Below, in pieces: positions 9,385 to 17,596 of a stretch of DNA of 64,000 bases. The notes beneath the pieces were generated by a model, which saw nothing but the letters and a program-made list of their open reading frames with translations, made no database searches and was not told the DNA's origin. The stretch's first letter is position 1, and each line of letters starts with the position of its first letter. The DNA comes from Acinetobacter radioresistens DSM 6976 = NBRC 102413 = CIP 103788. GTDB taxonomy: Bacteria; Pseudomonadota; Gammaproteobacteria; Pseudomonadales; Moraxellaceae. The stretch covers positions 2,418,001 to 2,482,000 of the forward strand of contig NZ_AP019740.1 of assembly GCF_006757745.1 (NCBI RefSeq). Direction: 5' to 3'. The translations under genes were made by a program, and so were the position numbers.

Positions 9385-10050
9385 TTAAAACGGGATAGCC
9401 ATATTAATTTCAATCAAATCTTTGCTTAGCGGTTGCTGGAAAGCCAGGTAACTGGCATGCAATGCCATTCGCTTTAAGTAAAAACCACCAGGTTCAGGGT
9501 GATATAGCTTATCTCCCATAATAGGATGTCCAATATATTGCATATGTACTCTTAACTGGTGCGAACGACCAGTTATAGGTGTCAGCAATACCCGGCTCAT
9601 GTCATGCTCCTCATGATATTGAAGCACCTGAAATAAGGTTTTAGCCGATTTTCCCAGTTCAAAATGTACAATTTGCCGCGGACGGTTTTCCCAATCGGTA
9701 ATTAATGGCACATCAATACTGCCCTGATCGTTAAGCTGGCCCTGTATCAGCGCAACATAGCGCTTGGTTACGGTACGTGCCTGAAACATTTTGCTGATCG
9801 CGACTTCTGCATCACGATGTTTGGCAAACATCAGGATACCTGAAGTTGCCATATCCAGCCGATGGGTGATCTTAGCATGCGGATATTTTTCCAACAGACG
9901 TAGATATGCGCTGTCCTGATGCTCAGGCAGACGTCCGGGTACAGAAAGTAATCCTGCTGGTTTATCTATAATAATTAAATCATCATCTTCATATATAATA
10001 GATAATGGCTGTTGCGGCGGTGCATAGATAAAGGGTTGATTCAAAGCCAT
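9385..10050 (-). CDS. rluA: RluA-type RNA pseudouridine synthase
   Basis: Converts uridine to pseudouridine in RNA. The E. coli RluA enzyme acts on 23S rRNA position 746 and on tRNA position 32. From the ATG at 10048-10050 the protein is 221 residues, close to E. coli RluA (219). It has KPAGLLSVPGR, the catalytic THRLDMATSG (Asp66), FAKHRDAEVAI, KRYVALIQG and the C-terminal TGRSHQLRVHMQ. A longer frame exists upstream but would start at a TTG without a visible ribosome-binding site. The short single-domain layout without an S4 domain supports RluA over RluC/RluD. The exact target is inferred. Confidence 0.85.
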   Translation of the reverse strand: MALNQPFIYAPPQQPLSIIYEDDDLIIIDKPAGLLSVPGRLPEHQDSAYLRLLEKYPHAKITHRLDMATSGILMFAKHRDAEVAISKMFQARTVTKRYVALIQGQLNDQGSIDVPLITDWENRPRQIVHFELGKSAKTLFQVLQYHEEHDMSRVLLTPITGRSHQLRVHMQYIGHPIMGDKLYHPEPGGFYLKRMALHASYLAFQQPLSKDLIEINMAIPF

Positions 10051-10654
10051 GCGGTTATATGAAGAATGAATTAGCCCGAAAAATAACAAGGGATTATACA
10101 GCTGTCAATTCTTGATTTATAACAGGTTAATCAGTTGATTTTCTGGTCTAGAATTCAAACTGAAAGGGCAGCTTTATATTTTTGAAAGTATTATTTTGAT
10201 AGTTCTACTATCTAAAGATTTATTGTAATAACAGAATATTTCAGGTGTCAGGGAAAACTTTACGGTTTACTTCAACTATCATAACTTTGTAAGTGATGAT
10301 CTTATAGCCTATAAACTTCTGGTTTATAGCGTCCTAAGCCGAATCGAGACCTTTTGGGTAAGTACTGCACTCGCGTTTTGCGCCGCTCACAGCATGCTAC
10401 TCTTTTCGATCCCTACTACACCTTGAGATCTACTTTAACTAATGCTGGACGGAATTAATTTTCGAAGTTCAGTTAATTTTTATATTTTTTAGAAAAATTT
10501 TCTACTAAAAGTAAAGTTTTAAGGATTTTTTCTTTTATCTCTCATTTTTTAATATTTTTATTGCAGTAAAGTTTATTTTTACAGAATTATTTTCTTTTAA
10601 AATCAGAAAACTTCTAACTCTATATTTATCTCGTCATTAAATAATTTTATTTTA
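10051..10654. other. 600-base spacer with a G/C-rich island
   Basis: No convincing reading frame is present. Most of the stretch is very A/T-rich, especially 10460-10650. In contrast, about 110 bases at 10330-10440 are near 49% G+C by my count. Just in front of that island is a perfect 8-base-pair hairpin (CTATAAAC at 10309-10316, GTTTATAG at 10322-10329). This is the pattern one might expect of an unannotated small RNA or a remnant of a mobile element. I do not recognise it. Confidence 0.4.
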
Positions 10655-11362
10655 TTACTTTAAGTTTCGTTTGTTGAGCTCAGTTAATAGATCTAGCTGA
10701 ATTTCCTGAATTTTAGCTAACCGGTCCCACTGGTGCATCAGCAGATGATCAAGCTTTTCATGTAAATGCCGGATTTCAAGCTCTGCTTTCAGGTTGACCT
10801 GATAATCATTTTGCGAACGTAACCGGTCTTTGGCTTCCTGCCGGTTCTGACTCATCATAATAATAGGCGCCTGCACTGCAGCCAGACATGATAAAATCAG
10901 GTTTAGCAAGATAAATGGATAAGGATCTGCCGGACGGTTTATCATTATAACGGTATTGACTAATATCCAGCCTGCCAGAAAAAGTGTAAAACAGATCAGA
11001 AATGCCCAGCTACCACCAAAAGTTGCTATTTTATCGGCCATCCGTTCACCCAGTGTCCAGTTCTGGTCAAATTCTGATTCTGTGTCTTTTGTAATAAGCT
11101 CATGTTCTTGCAAGCTTTGAATAACTTCATACTGAAGACTAGAAACTTCCCCCTGTTCAGACTTTAATAACCCTTGCACGTACTGCATACGATAATGGGT
11201 TAAATCAACCTGACAAATATAATCATGAACAGACCATGCTGGAAAATCTTTTGCTATTTCCTGTGTAATATCTTGCCGTACCGTATCTAAAGGAATCAGA
11301 CTCTTTTCATTAAAATTTCTTTTACAAACCAGACATTTATGTAATTCGTTTTTATCATTCAT
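10655..11362 (-). CDS. DUF1003 family inner-membrane protein
   Basis: A 235-residue protein. The N-terminus has a possible metal-binding CLVC pair (about residues 10-13). The centre holds the DUF1003 core: DKIATFGGSWAFLICFTLF and PYPFILLNLILSCLAAVQAP, two membrane helices joined by a short loop, then IIMMSQNRQEAKDR. The C-terminal 60 residues are charged and likely a coiled coil (LKAELEIRHLHEKLDHLL). The family is widespread and its function is unknown. It is 39 bases downstream of the secreted FG-GAP-like gene on the same strand, so co-transcription is possible. Confidence 0.8.
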   Translation of the reverse strand: MNDKNELHKCLVCKRNFNEKSLIPLDTVRQDITQEIAKDFPAWSVHDYICQVDLTHYRMQYVQGLLKSEQGEVSSLQYEVIQSLQEHELITKDTESEFDQNWTLGERMADKIATFGGSWAFLICFTLFLAGWILVNTVIMINRPADPYPFILLNLILSCLAAVQAPIIMMSQNRQEAKDRLRSQNDYQVNLKAELEIRHLHEKLDHLLMHQWDRLAKIQEIQLDLLTELNKRNLK

Positions 11363-11401
11363 CCTTATATCCTTTTTTATAGTTCAGTCTGCTTATTTTA
11401 A

Positions 11402-12085
11402 TTAATTTAAACGATCAAAATCTTTAATTTTAGATAAATACACAGATGCCTGATTCATCTTATACCAAGTTTCTTTAAATTTTGGTGTATCGTCATCCCG
11501 GTTCTTATTTATATTTTCTCTTACTAATTTCCGCTGAGTTAAGTAGTTAATACTGGTTTGACTATTAATATAAGGACCGAAATTATCTGAATTGTCATAG
11601 CCCACCAATTGCAGATCATATTCTTTTAGTTGAAAGCGGTAGCGCCAGTAACCATAACGGCCATGGGCATAATGCACATTCAGCAACCCTTGTTCGACAG
11701 ATAATAGTAATTCCGGCGCATAATATACGCCCCCATCTTCATACTCCGACGAGAAGCATGACAGATTCTGTATGATCTTTTTATATTGACCATTTTCATT
11801 TACAAGCACAATTATGCCACGACGATTTCGGTCTAGCTTTCCCTGATACTCATCATTTACCCATTTTGCAGGATCAGTTGCCTTAACTATCAGCACCACA
11901 TCTGTTTTCCGGTCTTTATTCAAATCTCCTGTTATAACTTCAGTAAGTCTATAACTTCTCGGAATATAAGATTTGTAGCGACTACTGTCTTCTTTCAGCC
12001 GGATTTCTTCAGGACTTTTATTTTCAGCCCATATTAATGTTGGAAACGTAACAACCATGAAGAATATAAAAATATAAGGAATCAT
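11402..12085 (-). CDS. Exported protein with an FG-GAP-like calcium loop, unknown
   Basis: A 227-residue protein with a signal peptide (MIPYIFIFFMVVTFPTLIWA). The segment VITGDLNKDRKTDVVLIVKA resembles a single FG-GAP/integrin-type repeat with a D-x-N-x-D-x-x-x-D calcium loop (about residues 53-65). The rest is rich in tyrosine (HGRYGYWRYRFQLKEYDLQL), consistent with beta structure. Proteins of this kind are common as unknown periplasmic proteins in Acinetobacter. No enzymatic motif is seen. It is followed on the same strand by the DUF1003 gene. Confidence 0.6.
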   Translation of the reverse strand: MIPYIFIFFMVVTFPTLIWAENKSPEEIRLKEDSSRYKSYIPRSYRLTEVITGDLNKDRKTDVVLIVKATDPAKWVNDEYQGKLDRNRRGIIVLVNENGQYKKIIQNLSCFSSEYEDGGVYYAPELLLSVEQGLLNVHYAHGRYGYWRYRFQLKEYDLQLVGYDNSDNFGPYINSQTSINYLTQRKLVRENINKNRDDDTPKFKETWYKMNQASVYLSKIKDFDRLN

Positions 12086-12164
12086 CAGAATGATACTTCC
12101 AAGGTAATAGCTTTTTACAGTATGAACTCGACTGTCTGTAAAATAGAGGAGTGTTTAAAAAGCA

Positions 12165-12192
12165 AAAAGCCCTATAGAGTAATAGGGCTTTT
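12165..12192 (-). terminator. Terminator after the zinc-ribbon gene
   Basis: Stem AAAAGCCCTAT (12165-12175) with ATAGGGCTTTT (12182-12192) and a six-base loop. The A/T-rich flanks give T-runs on both strands. It lies about 35 bases past the zinc-ribbon stop and about 80 bases upstream of the next minus-strand gene. Confidence 0.85.
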
Positions 12193-12225
12193 CTAAAAAA
12201 CAGGGGTATCTGTTTTATTTATTGC

Positions 12226-12369
12226 TTAAGCCACCTTATCGTTATATTGGGTGCCGTAGCATTTGGTACACGGGGGTAAACGGTCTGTACCAATTTCTAA
12301 GTAAACGCGATGTCCGCATTGAACACAAAAATAGAAACCTGTTCCCGGTTTTGAGCCAGCTGTTACCAT
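12226..12369 (-). CDS. Small zinc-ribbon protein
   Basis: A 47-residue protein with two CxxC knuckles, CVQC and CTKC, about 18 residues apart. This is a rubredoxin-like or zinc-ribbon fold expected to bind one zinc. I chose the ATG at 12367-12369 because GGAGAA lies just upstream. The open frame continues further upstream only as an unlikely basic tail, which would run into the nuclease gene. Short proteins of this type (…SKPGTGFYFC…) are common in Acinetobacter, and their role is not known. The spacing of 112 bases to the nuclease stop suggests a separate promoter. Confidence 0.75.
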   Translation of the reverse strand: MVTAGSKPGTGFYFCVQCGHRVYLEIGTDRLPPCTKCYGTQYNDKVA

Positions 12370-12481
12370 CTTTGTTCTCCATGAGTGTTTAGAAAATGGT
12401 CTAAGCAGTATAACCCTGTTGTGATGAATGTCTATTGTCCATTTTTGTAAATGATGATGGCAGATGGGCGAAGTAGTATTT

Positions 12482-13360
12482 CTAAAATGTATTCGCAAAA
12501 TTAGACTCTAATTTAGGCACTTCAATACTATTTACTGTGAACAGATTTAAAATATCATCTCTGTCCATAAAAATGATCTGACTTCTACGATTAGCGTCTA
12601 ATTTGTTACCTAACCAATTTCTTGCTGCTTTAGTAATTTCGCCACCAGCAATTATATAAGCATGATCAACCAAGACTCTTTTATTAGTCTCAGGATCAAA
12701 GATCTCATGTCCTAACATCATTGTGGTTTGGTTATAAATTTCAGCAATATTATGGTTACCTGATTTAGAAACTCCAGATGAATCTAGCTTCCCTTTTTTA
12801 ACTTGTATTCCAAAATAAATTATATGTTGCGTAGGTAAAGTATATTTCATCCATATGTCTTTACCGTACTCCAAAGCTTTATCCTTATGACCTGCAACAG
12901 TGATCCGTTGGAATCCTATAGTTCTAAATAAGGGGAGTAAAATATTTTCAATAAGCTGGTCTTCGGAACATTTATTTAAGTAATCTGCTAGGTGCTCTCT
13001 TTTTTTTATTTCTGCTTCTGAAAATACTCTATTTGGATTTTCATTAGGTTTTATTGTTTGATTCGTAATTATATTTTTAATATAAAGATTATTATCTTCT
13101 CCATAATAAGCTTCATAACCTTCTCGACTTAAAGGCTTATTAAGTTCAATCAATGCATTAATCCTATATGGATCATCTTCTGTAGCCTCAGATTTATGCA
13201 TTAATACCCTTAAAACATTTATAAATTTTTCAGGTAAGCAGTTTTGCAGGCATGGTTCTTGTAATAGCTCATTCAATCGTTCAGCTGTCCAATACCATCG
13301 AGTAGAACCATCATGCTTAAATGGTAAATCACATTCCTCAAAAAATTCAGTAATAAACAT
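12482..13360 (-). CDS. Mrr-like PD-(D/E)XK nuclease with a defence-type N-terminal domain
   Basis: A 292-residue cytoplasmic protein. Residues about 130-180 look like a PD-(D/E)XK core of the Mrr type: Glu138 in DQLIENILLPLF, Asp158 in EYGKDIW, and the Q-x-K form Gln176-Val-Lys178 in FGIQVKKG. The HAYIIAGGEITKAARNWL and IIFMDRDDI strands that close the Mrr fold follow. Residues 1-95 (GSTRWYWTAERLNELL, LPEKFINVLRVLM, ALIELNKPLSREGYEAYY) resemble the small N-terminal domain found before varied effector domains in abortive-infection and other defence proteins. This suggests a one-gene restriction or abortive-infection system, and that role is an inference. There is no methyltransferase neighbour. 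The gene looks more A/T-rich than acnD next to it. Confidence 0.6.
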   Translation of the reverse strand: MFITEFFEECDLPFKHDGSTRWYWTAERLNELLQEPCLQNCLPEKFINVLRVLMHKSEATEDDPYRINALIELNKPLSREGYEAYYGEDNNLYIKNIITNQTIKPNENPNRVFSEAEIKKREHLADYLNKCSEDQLIENILLPLFRTIGFQRITVAGHKDKALEYGKDIWMKYTLPTQHIIYFGIQVKKGKLDSSGVSKSGNHNIAEIYNQTTMMLGHEIFDPETNKRVLVDHAYIIAGGEITKAARNWLGNKLDANRRSQIIFMDRDDILNLFTVNSIEVPKLESNFANTF

Positions 13361-13505
13361 ACTACTCTTGTATTTAAAATAGTTTTTATCACCAATAATA
13401 CATTCAGCTAGTGCGCGTAAATTTCGATCCTTGAATTTTATAAAACTTAGTTTTTAAATTATTTAACGACAATTTAGATTATTATTTAACCAATTTCAAT
13501 AAAAT

Positions 13506-13578
13506 AAAATCTCCCCTAACCCCTCTTTAAAAAGAGGGGAACTCCCTCCTTTTTCAAAGGAGGGTTGGGGAGGATTTT
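13506..13578. repeat. Compound inverted repeat (two hairpins inside outer arms), likely acnD terminator
   Basis: A 73-base element starts four bases past the acnD stop. Outer arms AAAATCTCCCC (13506-13516) and GGGGAGGATTTT (13567-13578) pair with one bulge. Inside are two perfect 9-base-pair hairpins: CCCCTCTTT/AAAGAGGGG at about 13520-13539, and CCCTCCTTT/AAAGGAGGG at about 13543-13563. RNA from either strand could fold as a three-way junction. The form is that of dispersed intergenic palindromes rather than a simple terminator, but it could stop transcription in both directions. Confidence 0.75.
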
Positions 13579-13581
13579 AAA

Positions 13582-16188
13582 TTAAGCCACATTCCCTTCC
13601 AAAAAATCCTGTGCAAAGCGCTGTAACACCCCACCCGCTTCATACACATGTACTTCTTCTTCGGTATCCAGACGGCAGGTCACAGGCACTTCAATCGTCT
13701 GTTCTTTACCATCATCTGTGGCACGTTCAATCACAAGCATCAAAGTCGAACGTGGTGCAATATTCCCAATCACACTATACAGCTCAGTACCATCCAGTTT
13801 TAATGTTTTACGATCTGTACCCGGCTTAAATTCAAGCGGCAACACGCCCATACCAACCAGATTGGTCCGGTGAATACGCTCAAAACCTTCAGCCACAATT
13901 GCTTCAACTCCCGCCAGACGTACACCTTTGGCAGCCCAGTCACGACTTGAACCCTGGCCATAATCCTTACCCGCAATAATGATCAGCGGCTGCTTGCGGT
14001 TCATGTAGGTTTCAATCGCCTCCCACATGCGCATCACCTCACCTTCAGGCTCCACACGCGCTTTTGAACCCTGCTTAATGGTACCGTCAGAACGTACCAC
14101 CATTTCGTTATACAGTTTCGGATTCGCCAGGGTGGCACGCTGTGCAGTCAGGTGATCCCCACGATGCGTCGCGTAAGAGTTAAAGTCTTCCTCGGGCACA
14201 CCCATTTTTGCCAGGTATTCACCCGCTGCCGAATCACGTACAATCGCATTTGATGGAGATAAATGATCGGTAGTGATGTTATCGCCAAGGATTGCTAAAG
14301 GACGCATATTTGCAAGGGTACGCGGTGCAGCCAACGCTCCTTCCCAATATGGTGGACGGCGAATATAGGTACTTTGCGGCCGCCAGTTATATAGCGGGCT
14401 TATTGCCTGCTCGGATCGGTCCAGATTGAACATAGGGATATAAACCTGCTGAAACTGCTCCGGTTTTACACTACGTGCCACCAGTTCATCAATTTCCTCA
14501 TCAGAAGGCCAGATATCTTTCAGATAAATCAGGTTTCCTGCCTGATCATGACCCAGCACATCATTTTCAATATCAAAGCGGATAGTCCCAGCAATTGCAT
14601 AGGCAATGACTAATGGCGGTGAAGCCAGAAATGCCTGTTTAGCATAAGGGTGAATCCGGCCATCGAAATTACGGTTACCAGAAAGTACAGCTGTGGCATA
14701 CAGGTCACGGTCAATAATTTCCTGCTGGATTGCTGGATCTAACGCGCCTGACATACCGTTACAGGTGGTACAGGCATAAGCTACGATACCAAAACCGAGT
14801 TTTTCCAGATCTTCAAGCACCCCTGCTTCTTCAAGATATAATGCTGCCGCCTTTGAGCCGGGGGCAAATGAAGATTTCACCCAAGGCTTACGGGTTAGAC
14901 CCAATTCATTGGCTTTACGTGCCAGCAAACCGGCAGCTACTGTATTTCGCGGGTTCGACGTGTTGGTGCATGAAGTAATGGCAGCAATAATAACCGCCCC
15001 ATCCGGCATTAAACCGTCATCACGCTGTTCAACTACCCCGGCAATTCCTTTTGCTTTTAAGTCACTGGTAGAAACCCGCGCATGCGGATTAGACGGCCCG
15101 GCGATGTTACGGGTTACCTGAGACAGATCAAAACGTAATACTTTTGGATAAACTGCTTCTTTCATCTGCTCGGCCCAGAGCCCGATCTGTCTGGCATACT
15201 GCTCAACCAGTTGTACCTGCTCCGGTTCACGACCTGTGAGGCGCAGATAGTCGATAGTATTCTGGTCAATATAGAACATTGCTGCAGTGGCGCCATATTC
15301 CGGCGTCATATTGGAAATCGTGGCACGGTCACCGACTGACATGCTATCAGCACCTTCTCCAAAAAACTCCAGATAGGCACCTACTACACGCTCCTTACGC
15401 AGAAATTCAGTTAAAGCCAGCACAATATCAGTCGCAGTAATGCCAGGCTGACGCTGTCCAACCAGTTCTACACCAATGATATCCGGCAGACGCATCCATG
15501 AGGCACGGCCAAGCATCACGTTTTCAGCTTCCAAGCCACCCACCCCAATCGAAATTACGCCCAGCGCATCGGTATGGGGGGTATGCGAATCTGTTCCGAC
15601 GCAGGTATCTGGAAATGCAACACCATCTCTGACCTGAACCACTGGTGACATTTTTTCAAGATTAATCTGGTGCATAATGCCGTTTCCGGCAGGAATGACA
15701 TCAACGTTTTTAAATGCAGTTTTAGTCCAGTTAATAAAATGAAACCGGTCTTCATTACGGCGGTCTTCAATAGCGCGATTTTTTTCAAAAGCATCCGGGT
15801 CAAAACCGCCATATTCTACAGCCAGCGAATGATCAACAATCAGCTGGGTCGGTACCACCGGATTAACTTTGGCCGGATCACCGCCCTGTTCAGCAATTGC
15901 ATCACGCAGGCCTGCCAGATCAACCAAGGCAGTCTGGCCTAAAATGTCATGACAAACCACACGTGCCGGATACCATGGAAAGTCACGAGTCTGGCGGCGC
16001 TCAATCAGTTGCTGTAAAGATTCGGTTAATATTTCTGGTTCACAGCGGCGCACCAGTTGTTCAGCAAGTACTTTGGAAGTATAGGGAAGCTGGTCATAAG
16101 CGCCTGGCTGAATATCTTCGACGGCTTGACGCACATCAAAGTATTCAAGCTGGGTATCTGGCAACGTTTTGCGGTATTGGTTATTCAT
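13582..16188 (-). CDS. acnD: Fe/S-dependent 2-methylisocitrate dehydratase AcnD
   Basis: Dehydrates 2-methylcitrate in the methylcitrate cycle that oxidises propionyl-CoA, working with PrpF in other bacteria. At 868 residues from the ATG at 16186-16188 the length fits AcnD and is shorter than AcnA (about 890-920). The N-terminus (YRKTLPDTQLEYFDVRQAVE) also fits. The 4Fe-4S cysteines are in AITSCTNTSN and YACTTCNGMSG. The swivel domain has GSSRDWAAKGVRLAGV and RIHRTNLVGMGVLP. AGAGG nine bases upstream supports this start over one six codons earlier. The usual partners prpB, prpC and prpF are absent on both sides. Confidence 0.92.
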   Translation of the reverse strand: MNNQYRKTLPDTQLEYFDVRQAVEDIQPGAYDQLPYTSKVLAEQLVRRCEPEILTESLQQLIERRQTRDFPWYPARVVCHDILGQTALVDLAGLRDAIAEQGGDPAKVNPVVPTQLIVDHSLAVEYGGFDPDAFEKNRAIEDRRNEDRFHFINWTKTAFKNVDVIPAGNGIMHQINLEKMSPVVQVRDGVAFPDTCVGTDSHTPHTDALGVISIGVGGLEAENVMLGRASWMRLPDIIGVELVGQRQPGITATDIVLALTEFLRKERVVGAYLEFFGEGADSMSVGDRATISNMTPEYGATAAMFYIDQNTIDYLRLTGREPEQVQLVEQYARQIGLWAEQMKEAVYPKVLRFDLSQVTRNIAGPSNPHARVSTSDLKAKGIAGVVEQRDDGLMPDGAVIIAAITSCTNTSNPRNTVAAGLLARKANELGLTRKPWVKSSFAPGSKAAALYLEEAGVLEDLEKLGFGIVAYACTTCNGMSGALDPAIQQEIIDRDLYATAVLSGNRNFDGRIHPYAKQAFLASPPLVIAYAIAGTIRFDIENDVLGHDQAGNLIYLKDIWPSDEEIDELVARSVKPEQFQQVYIPMFNLDRSEQAISPLYNWRPQSTYIRRPPYWEGALAAPRTLANMRPLAILGDNITTDHLSPSNAIVRDSAAGEYLAKMGVPEEDFNSYATHRGDHLTAQRATLANPKLYNEMVVRSDGTIKQGSKARVEPEGEVMRMWEAIETYMNRKQPLIIIAGKDYGQGSSRDWAAKGVRLAGVEAIVAEGFERIHRTNLVGMGVLPLEFKPGTDRKTLKLDGTELYSVIGNIAPRSTLMLVIERATDDGKEQTIEVPVTCRLDTEEEVHVYEAGGVLQRFAQDFLEGNVA

Positions 16189-16295
16189 ACGTACTTGCCT
16201 CTGCATCTTTTTGCTTTATTTCATCTTTTTGTGTTGATTTCACTTTCCGTGCATTGGCATTGTACGCTGTTCAAAACCCATTTCCCAAATCTTAT

Positions 16296-16339
16296 ATATT
16301 TCAAATACCTATATATAAAAATACCGGTTTTTGAAATAT
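16296..16339. promoter_or_regulatory. Imperfect palindrome between acnD and ygfZ
   Basis: Arms ATATTTCAAATACC (16296-16309) and GGTTTTTGAAATAT (16326-16339) match at 13 of 14 positions, with a 16-base spacer. It sits about equally far (108-152 bases) from the two divergent starts. It could be an operator or an RNA stem. No regulator can be named. Confidence 0.4.
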
Positions 16340-16448
16340 TTGGTTACCTTTAAATGGGCTTTTCTAGCAAAAAGCTGCTTTTTTATTAAAAATCAGGGAA
16401 AATACAACTCATTCTTTAGTATTAAATTGCAAGATTGAGACTGATAAC

Positions 16449-17168
16449 ATGACTAGTTTGGCTTTTCTCTGTTTTAGCTTAAAAGGTGTCGATGCACAAA
16501 AATTCTTGCAGGGCCAAGTCACGGCAGATGTAGAGCGACTGGACAGTAACTACCGTTATACTGCTATTTGTGACTTAAAAGGCCGTATTCATTTTGGCTT
16601 ATGGTTAAGTCGGCAAGATGCTGAAAATTTCAGTATTGTGGTGACTCAGGACCAGTCTGAAGAATTTGCCAAGCATATCCGCAAATATGGTGCATTCTCT
16701 AAAATGGCATTTGAAGAGAGTGGTGCCGTTTCTCCAAGCATGGATAATGCTCTCACCAGATTTAGTAGTGAAGATACGGATTTAAATGCCTGGCAATTGC
16801 AGGCAATTGAACAGGGCCAAGCCTGGATCACCAGCTTGACTGAGCATGAATTCCAGCCTCAGGAACTACGCCTGCATCAGCGTGGTGGTGTGCATTATGA
16901 CAAGGGGTGTTATCTGGGTCAGGAAATCGTCGCTCGGCTATGGTTCAAGGCAAAACCGAAGCACTGGCTACATTTGGTACAAGGTTCAGGTACTGCCCCT
17001 GCTCCGGCGACTCTACTGCATGATGATGTAGAAGTGGTTAATAGTATCGCTGTTGAAAATGGCTATAAGGCATTAGTAGTCGCTAAACCGGTAGCACTTG
17101 ATACGCTTGGATTAACCTTATTGGAATTGCCAGAATCGCTTAGAGGCGATGTGGCACGGCCAAAATAA
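16449..17168 (+). CDS. ygfZ: Folate-binding protein YgfZ
   Basis: A 239-residue tetrahydrofolate-dependent protein of the GcvT-like family that helps to build or repair certain Fe-S enzymes. The signature KGCYLGQE, with its conserved cysteine, is present (about residues 157-164). The N-terminal FSLKGVDAQKFLQGQVTADV and CDLKGRIHFGLWL also fit. It is shorter than the E. coli protein (326), mainly in the C-terminal barrel. It is divergent from the Fe-S enzyme gene acnD, which is interesting given its role, but co-regulation is not shown. The terminator at 17201 follows directly. Confidence 0.9.
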   Translation: MTSLAFLCFSLKGVDAQKFLQGQVTADVERLDSNYRYTAICDLKGRIHFGLWLSRQDAENFSIVVTQDQSEEFAKHIRKYGAFSKMAFEESGAVSPSMDNALTRFSSEDTDLNAWQLQAIEQGQAWITSLTEHEFQPQELRLHQRGGVHYDKGCYLGQEIVARLWFKAKPKHWLHLVQGSGTAPAPATLLHDDVEVVNSIAVENGYKALVVAKPVALDTLGLTLLELPESLRGDVARPK

Positions 17169-17596
17169 AGCTGTGTTTGAAATTATGGGTAGTAAATATG
17201 ACCTCCAGTAAATCTGGAGGTTTTTTATCAATCAGTCTATATTTTTTAAAACTCATTCTTTCAACCCTATTGTTCTGGAAAAAACCAGGTTTAACCAAAT
17301 TTTTAATATAAAAATCAAACAACTATAAATATTTTTTATCTCTGAAGCAGGTTAAGATATAAAAACTATTTCAATAGTTTTAGAGCTTTCATTAAAAATT
17401 ATTACCTAATACATTCTTTTATTTTTTAATCAGAATTTAAAGAAAGACCGGCATAGTCATAGCTGTAGCCTGATTAATCTTGCAAGATTTTTGGTGTTCC
17501 ATATTTACATTCATATAATTCAGCTTATGATTTATGTTGAATGAATCACAGTTATTCCACATAAATGGAATTATGTGTAGAAAGAAGAGGAAAAAA
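17169..17596. other. A/T-rich spacer with the ygfZ terminator
   Basis: Apart from the hairpin at 17201-17226, I see no gene, repeat or clear regulatory site. The stretch before the Sel1-repeat gene is strongly A/T-rich and must hold that gene's promoter. Confidence 0.6.
17201..17226 (+). terminator. Intrinsic terminator of ygfZ
   Basis: Perfect 8-base-pair stem ACCTCCAG (17201-17208) / CTGGAGGT (17214-17221) with a five-base loop, followed by T at 17221-17226. Confidence 0.92.

Noticed and set aside
12370..12498. Upstream extension of the zinc-ribbon frame
   Set aside because: It overlaps the nuclease gene, has no family match, and a good GGAGAA site fits the shorter start.
13500..13580. 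Could the repeated hairpins be a CRISPR array?
   Set aside because: There are only two hairpins, they differ from each other, there are no unique spacers of regular length, and no cas genes are near.
15670..16353. Several plus-strand frames of 90-145 residues opposite acnD
   Set aside because: They are shadows of the acnD reading frame. They have no ribosome-binding site or family likeness and run into the divergent promoter region.
17140..17322. Minus-strand 60-residue frame after ygfZ
   Set aside because: It spans the ygfZ terminator hairpin and has no ribosome-binding site or family resemblance.
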